A DNA stretch of 64,000 nt from Microbispora hainanensis (GTDB lineage Bacteria; Actinomycetota; Actinomycetes; Streptosporangiales; Streptosporangiaceae), in NCBI RefSeq assembly GCF_006874475.1, contig NZ_VIRM01000004.1:124001-188000 (forward strand). Reading direction: 5' to 3'. Of the stretch, positions 26,359 to 34,909 are shown one piece after another. A program made the translations under genes and the position numbers. Below the pieces are notes generated by a model that was not told the DNA's origin, ran no database searches, and worked only from the letters and a program-made list of their open reading frames with translations. Each line of letters begins with the position of its first letter. Position 1 is the first letter of the stretch.

Positions 26359-26401
26359 AAACTTGTTAGTCGGTATCGGCGCTGCGTTAGGGTCCTGCTC
26401 T

Positions 26402-26677
26402 GTGTCCACGGCACGGCATCCCTTCGAGGATCTGATCGGTCATCTCACCCGGACCACGTCACTGGGGCCCGGGGAGGCGGCCCGCGTGGTGGCCGACGTT
26501 CTGGCGTACTTCGGCGAGCCCGCGGAAGAGTACGTGCGGCGCCGCCACGGCGAACTCAAGTCGAGGGGGCTGACGAACGACCAGATCTTTCCCAGAATCT
26601 CCGCCGAGCTCGCGGGAAGGCGTGTCGCGGCACCGGAGCTGACCCTGCGCCAGCTCCGGCGGATCGTTTACGGATAG
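26402..26677 (+). CDS. Small conserved-looking protein upstream of glmS
   Basis: 91 residues starting GTG 26402 (VSTARHPFEDLIGHLTRTTS). It is mostly helical, with GPGEAARVVADVLAYFGEPA and a basic C-terminal half ending ELTLRQLRRIVYG. Codon usage is like that of its neighbours, and it ends 8 bases before glmS, so co-translation is likely. From memory, similar small genes precede glmS in other actinomycetes; I know of no function. An alternative start in the same frame lies upstream at 26363. Confidence 0.65.
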   Translation: MSTARHPFEDLIGHLTRTTSLGPGEAARVVADVLAYFGEPAEEYVRRRHGELKSRGLTNDQIFPRISAELAGRRVAAPELTLRQLRRIVYG

Positions 26678-26685
26678 GAGCGGTT

Positions 26686-28503
26686 ATGTGCGGAATCGTC
26701 GCTTACGTCGGGCCCAAGGATGCGGCACCCATCCTGCTCGAAGGTCTCCAGCGACTGGAGTACCGGGGCTACGACTCGGCCGGCCTCGCCGTCGTGAACG
26801 CCAAGAGCCTCAAGACGCGCAAGGTCAAGGGCCGGGTCGCCGACCTGGCGGCGGCCGTACCCGCGAAGTTCAAGGGCACGAGCGGCATCGGGCACACCCG
26901 CTGGGCCACCCACGGCGCGCCCAGTGACGTGAACGCGCACCCGCACCTCGACCAGGAGCAGCGCATCGCCGTCGTGCACAACGGCATCATCGAGAACGCC
27001 GACGAGCTGCGCCGCCGTCTGGAGGGCGAGGGTGTGAAGTTCGAGAGCGAGACCGACAGCGAGGTGCTCTCGCAGCTCGTCGGGCGCATGGTCAAGGAGA
27101 CCGATTCGCTGCGTGAGGCCGTCTCGCGGGCGCTGAAGAGCGTGGTCGGCACGTACGGCATCGCCGTCATCGACGCGCAGCGGCCCGGCGAGATCGTGGT
27201 GGCCCGCAACGGCAGCCCGATCGTGCTCGGCCTCGGCGAGAAGGAGATGTTCGCCGCCTCCGACGTCGCCGCGCTCATCCGCTACACCCGGCAGGTCGTC
27301 CACCTGGAGGACGGCGAGCTGGCGGTCATCAAGGCCGACGGGTTCAACACGTTCACCAGCGACGCCAGGGAGACGGCCAAGGAGCCGTTCACGGTCGACT
27401 GGGACGCCGGTCACTACGACAACGGCGGCTACGAGCACTACCTGCTCAAGGAGATCTCCGAGCAGCCCGACACGGTCGCCCGCACGCTGCGCGGCCGGAT
27501 CGACGACCGGTTCCACATCGCCCACCTGGGCGGCCTCAACATGGACGCCCGCGAGACCCGCTCGTTCCGCCGCGTGAAGATCATCGGCTGCGGGTCCGCG
27601 TACTATTCGGGGCAGATGGGCGCGCAGCTCATCGAGGAGCTGGCCCGCATCCCCGCCGACGCCGAGCCCGCGTCGGAGTTCCGCTACCGCAGCCCGGTGG
27701 TCGAGCCCGACACGCTGTACGTCGCGATCAGCCAGTCGGGGGAGACGTACGACACGCTCGCCGCCGTGCAGGAGCTCAAGCGCAAGGGCGGCCGGGTGCT
27801 CGGCATCGTCAACACCGTCGGCAGCGCCATCGCCCGGGAGACCGACGGCGGCATCTACCTGCACGCGGGCCCCGAGGTCTCGGTGGCCTCCACCAAGGCG
27901 TTCACCTCCACGGCCGTGGCGTTCGCGCTGCTCGCCCTGCACCTCGGCCGCGTACGCGACCTGTCGCCGGCCGACGGCCGCAGGATCTGCGAGGGCCTGC
28001 GCCGGCTGCCCGAGCAGATCAAGGAGATCCTCACGCTGGAGGACCGGATCAGGGATCTGGCGAAGAAGTACGCCGACTCGCCGGGCATGATGTTCGTCGG
28101 CCGGGTGCGCGGCTACCCGGTGGCCCGCGAGGGCGCCCAGAAGCTCAAGGAGATCTCCTACGTCCACGCCGAGGCATACCCGGCGAGCGAGCTCAAGCAC
28201 GGCCCGCTCGCGCTGATCAGCCCCGAGCTGCCGACGGTCGCGATCGTCCCGGACGACGAGCTGCTCGACAAGAACCTCACCACGCTGGGCGAGATCCGGG
28301 CCAGGCACGGACGCATCCTCATGGTCGGCCACCGCACCTCGGAGGCGGCCGACGACTGCATCGTGGTGCCCAAGAACGAGGTCGAGCTCGACCCGATCCT
28401 GCTGACGATCCCGCTGCAGCTGTTCGCCTACCACGCGGCCGTCGCCCTGGAGCGCGACGTCGACCGCCCGCGCAACCTCGCCAAGAGCGTGACGGTCGAA
28501 TAA
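26686..28503 (+). CDS. glmS: Glutamine--fructose-6-phosphate aminotransferase
   Basis: 605 residues, full length. After Met1 the catalytic Cys2 of the glutaminase domain is present (MCGIVAYVG), with GYDSAGLAV and HTRWATHG of the class II amidotransferase domain. Two SIS isomerase domains follow (ISQSGETYDTLAAVQELK, STKAFTS), and the C-terminus is AKSVTVE as in all GlmS. It makes glucosamine-6-phosphate, the first step to UDP-GlcNAc for peptidoglycan. The ribosome site TAGGAG precedes ATG. No glmS ribozyme-like element is visible upstream. Confidence 0.97.
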   Translation: MCGIVAYVGPKDAAPILLEGLQRLEYRGYDSAGLAVVNAKSLKTRKVKGRVADLAAAVPAKFKGTSGIGHTRWATHGAPSDVNAHPHLDQEQRIAVVHNGIIENADELRRRLEGEGVKFESETDSEVLSQLVGRMVKETDSLREAVSRALKSVVGTYGIAVIDAQRPGEIVVARNGSPIVLGLGEKEMFAASDVAALIRYTRQVVHLEDGELAVIKADGFNTFTSDARETAKEPFTVDWDAGHYDNGGYEHYLLKEISEQPDTVARTLRGRIDDRFHIAHLGGLNMDARETRSFRRVKIIGCGSAYYSGQMGAQLIEELARIPADAEPASEFRYRSPVVEPDTLYVAISQSGETYDTLAAVQELKRKGGRVLGIVNTVGSAIARETDGGIYLHAGPEVSVASTKAFTSTAVAFALLALHLGRVRDLSPADGRRICEGLRRLPEQIKEILTLEDRIRDLAKKYADSPGMMFVGRVRGYPVAREGAQKLKEISYVHAEAYPASELKHGPLALISPELPTVAIVPDDELLDKNLTTLGEIRARHGRILMVGHRTSEAADDCIVVPKNEVELDPILLTIPLQLFAYHAAVALERDVDRPRNLAKSVTVE

Positions 28504-28515
28504 CCGGGTGCACGC

Positions 28516-28552
28516 CGTACGGCCCGCGCCGCGCGCCGGTGCGGGCCGTACG
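28516..28552. terminator. Hairpin between convergent glmS and cysteine hydrolase genes
   Basis: CGTACGGCCCGC, a 13-base loop, GCGGGCCGTACG gives a perfect 12-bp stem in the 73-base gap between convergent genes, so it probably terminates transcription from both sides. Confidence 0.7.
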
Positions 28553-28576
28553 ACGTCAGGCGGTGGACGCCGGTGG

Positions 28577-29230
28577 TCAGGCCGGGGACGCCGCAGGCGT
28601 GCGGACGGCGGCGACGACCTCGCTCGTGTCCAGGCAGGCGACGCCCATCCCGGCCATCTCGCGGTCCGCGCCGGCGGTCCAGCCGGACAGGGCGTCGCGG
28701 ACGGCGACGGTGCGCAGGTCGCGTTCTGTCGCGTCGACGAGCGTGGAACGCGGGCAGTTGGGGTAGTTGCACCCGGCGACGACCACGGTGCTCACCGCGC
28801 GCTCCGCGAGGTGCTCCAGCAGGCGGGTGCCGAAGAAGGCGCTCCAGCGGGGTTTGTACAGGATGTGCTCGTCCGGGCCGATCTGCTGCGCGCGTCCCGC
28901 CAGGAGCAGGTCCGGGTCGAGCTCACGTTCCCCAGCTCTGCCGGGGAGCAGTCTGCCGGGGAGCAGGCCGGCGGCGAGCTGCGAGCCCGGCGAGTGCGGG
29001 TTGACCGTGCCGCGCAGCGTCCGCCGGCACAGGTCGGCGTTGCTGCCGTCGGGCAGATAGAGGCGCACGACATGCACGATGGGCCGCCCCGCTTCGCGGA
29101 ACGCGTGCGTGAGGCGCCGGACCGCGGGCAGCACCTCGGTGGTGCCGGCGATGCCGGCGACGAAGTCGCGCTGCAGGTCGATGGTGAGCAGAGCGCTGCG
29201 GGAGAACTCGGGGCTGGTGTATTCGTCCAC
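28577..29230 (-). CDS. Isochorismatase-like cysteine hydrolase
   Basis: 217 residues from GTG 29230. The catalytic triad of the family is visible: Asp in LLTIDLQRDF, Lys in ILYKPRWSAF and Cys in VVAGCNYPNCPRSTLVDA. The family includes isochorismatases, nicotinamidases and N-carbamoyl hydrolases; the substrate is not clear. A repeated PGRLLPGR/AGLLPGR stretch (29028-28930) is a small local duplication. It lies 11 bases downstream of the AraC gene on the same strand, so the two are likely one unit. The start lacks a strong ribosome site; TTG 29239 is an alternative. Confidence 0.85.
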   Translation of the reverse strand: MDEYTSPEFSRSALLTIDLQRDFVAGIAGTTEVLPAVRRLTHAFREAGRPIVHVVRLYLPDGSNADLCRRTLRGTVNPHSPGSQLAAGLLPGRLLPGRAGERELDPDLLLAGRAQQIGPDEHILYKPRWSAFFGTRLLEHLAERAVSTVVVAGCNYPNCPRSTLVDATERDLRTVAVRDALSGWTAGADREMAGMGVACLDTSEVVAAVRTPAASPA

Positions 29231-29241
29231 GTCCGGCAACG

Positions 29242-30111
29242 CTAGGCGCGCGAGCGGCGCCGGTCTTGTACGTCGTTGCGGGCGAACCTGCCCGGGGTGG
29301 CCGCGAACGTACGGCGGAAATGGCGGTGCAGGTGCGCCTGGTCGTAGAAGCCGCTTTCCGCGGCGGCACGCGCGACGGTGTGCCCGGCGGTCAGGAGCTG
29401 CTGGGCACAGCGCAGGCGGAGCTGGAGCAGGTAGCCGTGCGGAGTGACGCCGGTCTCCCGGCGGAAGGCGCGCAGGAGCTGGAACCGGGGCAATCCCGCC
29501 ACCTGCGCGAGCTCGTCCAGGCTCGGCGTGCGCCGGAGGTCTTCGGCCAGGTGCCGCTGCACCTTTTGGATCGGCCCCAGCGGCGCCGTGCGGATGGGCC
29601 CCAGCGGCGCCGTGCGGATGGGCCCCGACGGCGCCGTGCGGATGGGCGCCGACGGCGCCGGGGCGATCCCGCGGCGCGTGTAGCGGGCGAGGATCTCGCT
29701 GCACAGCGCCTCGAACTCCTCCTGCGCGGCCAGGGAGGTCTGGTCCTGGCGGCGGTGGAGCCGGATCAGGCGGGCGGCCAGGCGCGGGTCGTGCGGAGTC
29801 GGTGAGGAGAAGGCCGGCCGGTGCCCGGCGAGTTCCACCAGCAGCGGCTGCGGGATGTAGAAGACCCGGTAGTCCCAGCCCTCGGCGATGCCGGGGCGGC
29901 CGGCGTGGATGGTGTCGGCGTCGAGGAGGAGCAGACTGCCCGCGGGCGCGTGCTCGGTGGCGCCGCGATAGCGGACCGCCTCCACCCCGCGCTCGATCGC
30001 CGCGACGGCGTATTCGCTGTGCGCGTGTGGGACGAACCGATGCGTACGGAAGGACGCCGTCACCAGCCGCATGTCGTCCCGGCCGTAACGGTGCTCGACG
30101 AGGTCCTCCAT
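29242..30111 (-). CDS. AraC-family regulator with cupin sensor
   Basis: 289 residues. The N-terminal AraC_binding cupin (HRFVPHAHSEYAVAAIERG) is followed by a repeat linker (residues ~170-200) and a C-terminal double HTH: SLDELAQVAGLPRFQLLRAF, then ARAAAESGFYDQAHLHRHFR. ATG 30111 has AAAGG upstream. It probably controls its co-directional neighbour, the cysteine hydrolase. The linker holds an 8-residue repeat of the IRTAPLGP type, encoded by a 24-base tandem repeat. Confidence 0.88.
   Translation of the reverse strand: MEDLVEHRYGRDDMRLVTASFRTHRFVPHAHSEYAVAAIERGVEAVRYRGATEHAPAGSLLLLDADTIHAGRPGIAEGWDYRVFYIPQPLLVELAGHRPAFSSPTPHDPRLAARLIRLHRRQDQTSLAAQEEFEALCSEILARYTRRGIAPAPSAPIRTAPSGPIRTAPLGPIRTAPLGPIQKVQRHLAEDLRRTPSLDELAQVAGLPRFQLLRAFRRETGVTPHGYLLQLRLRCAQQLLTAGHTVARAAAESGFYDQAHLHRHFRRTFAATPGRFARNDVQDRRRSRA
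29570..29668 (-). repeat. 24-base tandem repeat in the AraC-type regulator
   Basis: The unit GGATGGGCCCCAGCGGCGCC plus CGTGC is present about four times with small changes, encoding the PIRTAPLG octapeptide. It lies between sensor and HTH domains, so copy number may alter the linker length without breaking the frame. Confidence 0.75.
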
Positions 30112-30279
30112 GGGTGCCTTTCTATCCGACGCCTGTATCTGACGCAGCCCCGGGTTCGGGACCCGGGTGCGAGAACCGCCCATCGATCGCCGCAGCCGTA
30201 GCGTCCGTTATGTGGTGACATGGTGTAGTTACTCATAGTCTGTGCGTGTAAGGGACTCTTCGGGCGGGAGGGTGCCGAC

Positions 30280-31218
30280 ATGCGACGCCGTACGGTCCTC
30301 GCGCTGGGAGTCCTGGCCCTGGCGGGCGCATGCGGCGTCCAGGCACCCACGCGCCGCGGGGAGCTCTCCCTGACGGTCCCGGGCCCGCCCGGCGGGTGCG
30401 GGGAGGGCGTCGCCGCCGGATTCAAGTCCCTCGTGGAAGGGCGTGGCTGGGCCCGGGCCGTACGGATCAGGCGGGAGGCCGGCGACGGCGGGACGGCTCT
30501 CGCCGACCTGAACCGGCCGGGGGCCGGCCTGGTGGTCGCCGACTCCGCGCTGATCGCCGCCTGCGCGCTGGCCCGCGACCCCCTCCTCGTGGCCCGGGCC
30601 GTCCCGCTCGCGCGGCTGGCGGGGGAGTGGGAGGTGCTGGTCGCCTCGCCCGACTCGGGCTATCGCACGTTCGACCAGTTCGCCGCCGCGCTGCTGCGCG
30701 ACCCCGGAGCGCACCGGGTCGCGGGCGGCGCCGACCGCGGCCCGGAACACCTGCTGCTCGGCATGACCGCCCGGGGCCTGGGAGCCGACCCCCGCCTGCT
30801 CGACTATGTCGCGTTCGGCACCAGGGCGCAGGCCGTCGCCGCGGTCCTCGACGGGCGGCTCGCGCTCGGGTTCGGCAGCAGGCGCGAGGTCGCCCCCCAC
30901 GTGCGCGCCGGACGGCTGCGGCCGCTCGCCGTCTCCTCCGCCGAGCGGCTTTCCGGGGTGGACGCGCCGACGCTGTCGGAGTCGGGCGTGCGCGTCGTGT
31001 TCGCCGACTGGACGGGGCTGATCGCCCCGCGCGGCACACCCGAACCGGACGCCCTGCTCGACCTGTGCCGGGCCGTCGCCGACACGCCGGGCTGGCGGAG
31101 CCTGTGCGACCGCAACGACTGGACGCCGATGTGGCTCGACGGCGACGACTTCCGCCAATGGCTCGTCGGCGAGGCACGCCGTACGGCTCTGCTCCTCAAT
31201 GATCTCGGACTCCGGTGA
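30280..31218 (+). CDS. TctC/Bug-type substrate-binding lipoprotein (orphan)
   Basis: 312 residues. The signal peptide ends in a lipobox-like LALAGAC, so it is probably a membrane-anchored lipoprotein. The body matches tripartite tricarboxylate transporter binding proteins (Bug/TctC): FDQFAAALLRDPGAHRVAGG, then LDYVAFGTRAQAVAAVLDGR, the conserved ligand-clamp region, and LRPLAVSSAERL. TctA and TctB membrane partners are absent from the neighbourhood. ATG 30280 follows GGGAGGG. It may sense or bind a carboxylate for a transporter encoded elsewhere. Confidence 0.82.
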   Translation: MRRRTVLALGVLALAGACGVQAPTRRGELSLTVPGPPGGCGEGVAAGFKSLVEGRGWARAVRIRREAGDGGTALADLNRPGAGLVVADSALIAACALARDPLLVARAVPLARLAGEWEVLVASPDSGYRTFDQFAAALLRDPGAHRVAGGADRGPEHLLLGMTARGLGADPRLLDYVAFGTRAQAVAAVLDGRLALGFGSRREVAPHVRAGRLRPLAVSSAERLSGVDAPTLSESGVRVVFADWTGLIAPRGTPEPDALLDLCRAVADTPGWRSLCDRNDWTPMWLDGDDFRQWLVGEARRTALLLNDLGLR

Positions 31219-31221
31219 AAA

Positions 31222-31268
31222 ACACAACTTGTGGGGGCGCTTGCGGGAAGGGCCACTAGATGTAGGAT
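31222..31268 (+). promoter_or_regulatory. Candidate NrdR-box pair and promoter of nrdAB
   Basis: CACAACTTGTG (31223-31233) is a perfect odd palindrome, and CCACTAGATGTAGG (31253-31266) resembles an NrdR half-symmetric box. Their centres are about 32 bases apart, the three-turn spacing typical of paired NrdR boxes. TTGCGG (31241) and TAGGAT (31263) with a 16-base spacer could be the promoter, so a bound repressor would overlap it. The match to the consensus is moderate. Confidence 0.4.
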
Positions 31269-31269
31269 C

Positions 31270-31488
31270 CATCGCGTTGCTGGTTCACCTTGGTGAGGCA
31301 AGAGGGAACCCGGTGGAAACCCGGGACTGCCCCGCAGCGGTGAGCGGGAACGACCGCCGTCGGCACAGCACGGTGCTGTGTCTTCAAGCACTGGGCGCGA
31401 GCGCGCCCGGGAAGCGACGGCCAGTAGGACCGGCAGGGCGCGAGCCCGGCCGGGCGCCCGCGAGTCCGAAGACCTGCCAGCGACGCGT
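31270..31488 (+). promoter_or_regulatory. Cobalamin (B12) riboswitch
   Basis: Conserved elements appear in the right order: GGTGAGGCAAGAGGGAACCC, GGTGGAAACCCGGGACTGCC, CCGCAGCGGTGAGCGGGAAC and the 3' B12-box end CGAGTCCGAAGACCTGCC. The distance to the nrdA start is about 145 bases. In Streptomyces a B12 riboswitch represses the class Ia nrdABS operon when the B12-dependent class II enzyme can operate; the arrangement here is the same. Confidence 0.95.
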
Positions 31489-31630
31489 GCGCATGGGCGC
31501 GCGCTCCGCGCCGGGCCCCGAGGGCGGGCTCGCCGCATCGTCACGGCACGGTTCCCTCTCGTGCGCGTGCGCCGCGGCATGCCTCCCTCCGGTCCGGCCG
31601 GGACACGAGACGACGAGGAGAGGGCATCTG

Positions 31631-33865
31631 ATGACGATCACCGCACCCGCCGTACGGCAGGCATCGGCCGGCCCTGACGGCGGGTGGGACGCGGCGAAGG
31701 TCTGGCAGGCCATCGAGGCGGCGGCGGCCGGGGTCATCGCCGACCCGGAGAACTCGCGCCGGGCCGCCAGGCTGCTGACCGGGCTGATCGCGGAGGAGAC
31801 GGCGGCCGAGGGGGTGCGCACGTTCTCCGAGTCGGTCGCCGCCGCCCACGCCGCCGGGCTGCTGGGCGACGCCGTCGCCGCGTTCGTGGCCGGCGAGGCC
31901 GAGGCGCTCGACGCGCTGATCGACCCCGCGGCCGACGACCGGTTCGAATACTTCGGGCTGCGCACCGTCTACGACCGCTACCTGCTGCGCCACCCCGTCA
32001 CCCGGCGCGTGGTCGAACGCCCGCAGCACTTCCTGCTGCGGGTCGCCTGCGGGCTGTCGGCCACGGTGGCGGAGGCGGCCGAGCTGTACGGCCTGATGTC
32101 CACGCTGGCCTACCTGCCCAGCTCGCCGACGCTGTTCAACTCGGGCGCGCGCCGCCCGCAGCTGTCGTCGTGCTTCCTGCTCGACTCGCCACGGGACGAG
32201 CTGGAGAGCATCTACGAGCGGTATGGCCAGGTGGCGCGGCTGTCGAAGTACTCCGGCGGCATCGGCGTCGCCTGGACACGGGTGCGCTCGCGCGGCTCGC
32301 TGATCCGGGGCACCAACGGCCTGTCCAACGGCATCGTGCCCTGGCTGCGCACCCTCGACGCGTCCGTGGCGGCCGTCAACCAGGGCGGCCGGCGCAAGGG
32401 CGCGGCCTGCGTCTACCTGGAGACCTGGCACGCCGACATCGAGGAGTTCCTGGAGCTTCGCGACAACACGGGCGAGGAGTCGCGCCGCGCGCACAACCTC
32501 AATCTGGCCAACTGGGTGCCCGACGAGTTCATGCGCCGGGTCGAGACGGACGGCACGTGGTCGCTGTTCGACCCCAAGGAGGCCCCCGAGCTGACCGACC
32601 TGTGGGGCGAGGCGTTCGACGCCCGCTATCGCGAGCTGGAGGCCGCCGGGCGCTACGTCAAGCAGGTGCCGGCCCGCGCCCTCTACGCCCGGATGATGCG
32701 CACGCTCGCCCAGACCGGCAACGGCTGGATGACGTTCAAGGACGCCTCCAACCGCGCCTCCAACCAGACCGCCAGGCCCGGCAACGTCATCCACCTGTCC
32801 AACCTGTGCACCGAGATCCTGGAGGTCACCAGCGACGGCGAGACCGCCGTCTGCAACCTCGGCTCGGTCAACCTCGCCGCGCACCTGACCCCCGGGGGCG
32901 ACGCCGTCGACTTCGGCAGGCTCCGCGCCACCGTCCGCACCGCCGTACGGTTCCTGGACCGGACGATCGACCTCGGCTTCTATCCGACGCCCGAGGCCGA
33001 GGCGGCCAACCGCAAGTGGCGTCCGGTCGGCCTCGGCGTGATGGGCCTCGCCGACGTCTTCTTCGCGCTGCGCCTGCCGTTCGACTCGCCGGAGGCGCTC
33101 GCGCTGTCGACCCGCATCGCCGAGGAGATCGCGCTCGCGGCGTACGGCACCTCGGCCGGCCTGGCCGCGGAACGCGGACGCCAGCCGGCGTACGAGGAGA
33201 CCCGGGCGGCGGACGGTGTGCTGCACCTCGACCACTATCCGTGCACCCCGGCCCACCCCGAGGAGTGGGCCGCGCTGCGGGCCAGGATCGCGGAGACCGG
33301 GCTGCGCAACTCCCTGCTGATCGCGATCGCGCCGACGGCCACGATCGCCTCGATCGCGGGCTGTTACGAGTGCGTCGAGCCGCAGGTGTCCAACGTCTTC
33401 AAGCGGGAGACGCTGTCGGGGGAGTTCCTCCAGGTCAACCGCTATCTCGTGCGGGATCTCCAGGCGCTTGGCCTGTGGACGCGGTCGATGCGCGACGCGA
33501 TCAAGCTCAACGACGGCTCGATCCAGGACATCGCCGCCATCCCGGGCGAGCTCAAGACGCTCTATCGCACCGCCTGGGAGCTGCCCCAGAAGGCGCTCAT
33601 CGACCTGGCCGCCGCGCGGCAGCCGTACGTCGACCAGTCGCAGTCGCTCAACCTCTTCATGGCCGCCCCCACCATCGGCAAGCTCTCGTCGATGTACGCC
33701 TACGCCTGGCGGTCGGGCCTGAAGACCACCTATTACCTGCGCTCCCGCCCGGCGACGAGGATCGCCCAGACGACCGTCCCCGCGGTCGCGCCGGTGGAGG
33801 CCGTCGCCTGTTCGCTTGAAAACCGCTCCCTTGAGAACCCGGAGATCTGCGAGGCATGCCAATGA
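31631..33865 (+). CDS. nrdA: Ribonucleoside-diphosphate reductase class I, alpha subunit
   Basis: 744 residues from ATG 31631 (GAGGAGAGG upstream). Catalytic features are present: QLSSCFLLDS with the first redox Cys, NLCTEI with the thiyl-radical Cys, the partner Cys in AVCNLGSVNLA, and the C-terminal CEACQ pair that shuttles electrons from thioredoxin. The radical-transfer tyrosine region AYAWRSGLKTTYYLR is intact. It reduces NDPs to dNDPs with NrdB. Its stop overlaps the nrdB start by four bases (ATGA). The frame is open upstream through the riboswitch, but that part is not coding. An ATP-cone is not obvious at the N-terminus. Confidence 0.95.
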   Translation: MTITAPAVRQASAGPDGGWDAAKVWQAIEAAAAGVIADPENSRRAARLLTGLIAEETAAEGVRTFSESVAAAHAAGLLGDAVAAFVAGEAEALDALIDPAADDRFEYFGLRTVYDRYLLRHPVTRRVVERPQHFLLRVACGLSATVAEAAELYGLMSTLAYLPSSPTLFNSGARRPQLSSCFLLDSPRDELESIYERYGQVARLSKYSGGIGVAWTRVRSRGSLIRGTNGLSNGIVPWLRTLDASVAAVNQGGRRKGAACVYLETWHADIEEFLELRDNTGEESRRAHNLNLANWVPDEFMRRVETDGTWSLFDPKEAPELTDLWGEAFDARYRELEAAGRYVKQVPARALYARMMRTLAQTGNGWMTFKDASNRASNQTARPGNVIHLSNLCTEILEVTSDGETAVCNLGSVNLAAHLTPGGDAVDFGRLRATVRTAVRFLDRTIDLGFYPTPEAEAANRKWRPVGLGVMGLADVFFALRLPFDSPEALALSTRIAEEIALAAYGTSAGLAAERGRQPAYEETRAADGVLHLDHYPCTPAHPEEWAALRARIAETGLRNSLLIAIAPTATIASIAGCYECVEPQVSNVFKRETLSGEFLQVNRYLVRDLQALGLWTRSMRDAIKLNDGSIQDIAAIPGELKTLYRTAWELPQKALIDLAAARQPYVDQSQSLNLFMAAPTIGKLSSMYAYAWRSGLKTTYYLRSRPATRIAQTTVPAVAPVEAVACSLENRSLENPEICEACQ

Positions 33866-34866
33866 GAACGATGCTGCTCGACCCCGGTATGGACCTGACC
33901 CTGCGCCCGATGCGCTACCCCGGGTTCTACGAGAGGTATCGCGCGGCGATCAGGAACACCTGGACGGTCGAGGAGGTCGATCTCGCCTCCGACCTGGCCG
34001 ACCTCGCGACCCTCGACGAGGGGGAGCGCCACCTGATCAACCGGCTCGTGGCGTTCTTCGCGACCGGCGACTCGATCGTGGCCAACAACCTGGTGCTGAA
34101 CCTCTACCAGCACGTCAACGCCCCAGAGGCGCGGCTGTACCTCAGCAGGCAGCTCTTCGAGGAGGCGGTGCACGTCCAGTTCTACCTGACCCTGCTCGAC
34201 ACCTACCTGCCCGACCACGACGAGCGGGCCAAGGCGTTCGCCGCCGTCGAGCACATCCCGTCGATCCGCGACAAGGCCGAGTTCTGCTTCCGCTGGATCG
34301 ACTCGATCAGCGAGCTGAACCGGCTGGAGACCCGGGAGGACCGGCGGGCCTTCCTGCTCAACGTGATCTGCTTCGCCGCCTGCATCGAGGGACTGTTCTT
34401 CTACGGCGCCTTCGCGTACGTCTACTGGTTCCGCTCGCGGGGGCTGCTCGGCGGTCTCGCGACCGGCACCAACTGGGTGTTCCGCGACGAGTCGATGCAC
34501 ATGGAGTTCGCCTTCGAGGTGGTGGACACCGTACGCCGCGAGGAGCCGGACCTGTTCGACGACGAGCTGGCGGCCCAGGTGGCGCGGATGATGGAGGAGG
34601 CGGTCGCCGCCGAGCTCGCCTTCGCCCGCGACCTGTGCGGCGACGGGCACGGCGTCATGAGCGCCGGCAACATGCGGCGTTACCTGGAGTACGTGGCCGA
34701 CCGCAGGCTCACCCGGCTCGGCCTGCCCGTGCGGTACGGCACGGACAACCCCTTCCCGTTCATGGAGTTCCAGGACGTGCAGGAGCTGGCGAACTTCTTC
34801 GAGCGCCGCGTCTCGGCCTACCAGGTGGCCGTCGAAGGCGACGTCAGCTTCGACGAGGCCTTCTGA
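33862..34866 (+). CDS. nrdB: Ribonucleoside-diphosphate reductase class I, beta subunit
   Basis: 334 residues of the ferritin-like R2 family. Metal ligands are in RQLFEEAVHVQFY (Glu, His) and FRDESMHMEFAFEV (Glu, His), with further ligands earlier in the protein. A tyrosine follows the first pair (HVQFYLTLLDTY), but which residue carries the radical needs alignment. ATG 33862 overlaps the nrdA stop and has GAGG 7 bases upstream; ATG 33856 is an alternative. It generates the radical for NrdA. No nrdS-like regulator follows; the next gene is an MscS channel 43 bases on. Confidence 0.95.
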   Translation: MRTMLLDPGMDLTLRPMRYPGFYERYRAAIRNTWTVEEVDLASDLADLATLDEGERHLINRLVAFFATGDSIVANNLVLNLYQHVNAPEARLYLSRQLFEEAVHVQFYLTLLDTYLPDHDERAKAFAAVEHIPSIRDKAEFCFRWIDSISELNRLETREDRRAFLLNVICFAACIEGLFFYGAFAYVYWFRSRGLLGGLATGTNWVFRDESMHMEFAFEVVDTVRREEPDLFDDELAAQVARMMEEAVAAELAFARDLCGDGHGVMSAGNMRRYLEYVADRRLTRLGLPVRYGTDNPFPFMEFQDVQELANFFERRVSAYQVAVEGDVSFDEAF

Positions 34867-34909
34867 TCTGTCGGTTTTCGGCGCTCCCATAAAGGGCAAA
34901 GGGAACGCC

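Noticed and set aside
26560-26690. glmS ribozyme
   Set aside because: The bases before glmS are coding for the small protein and lack the ribozyme core; the element is typical of Firmicutes.
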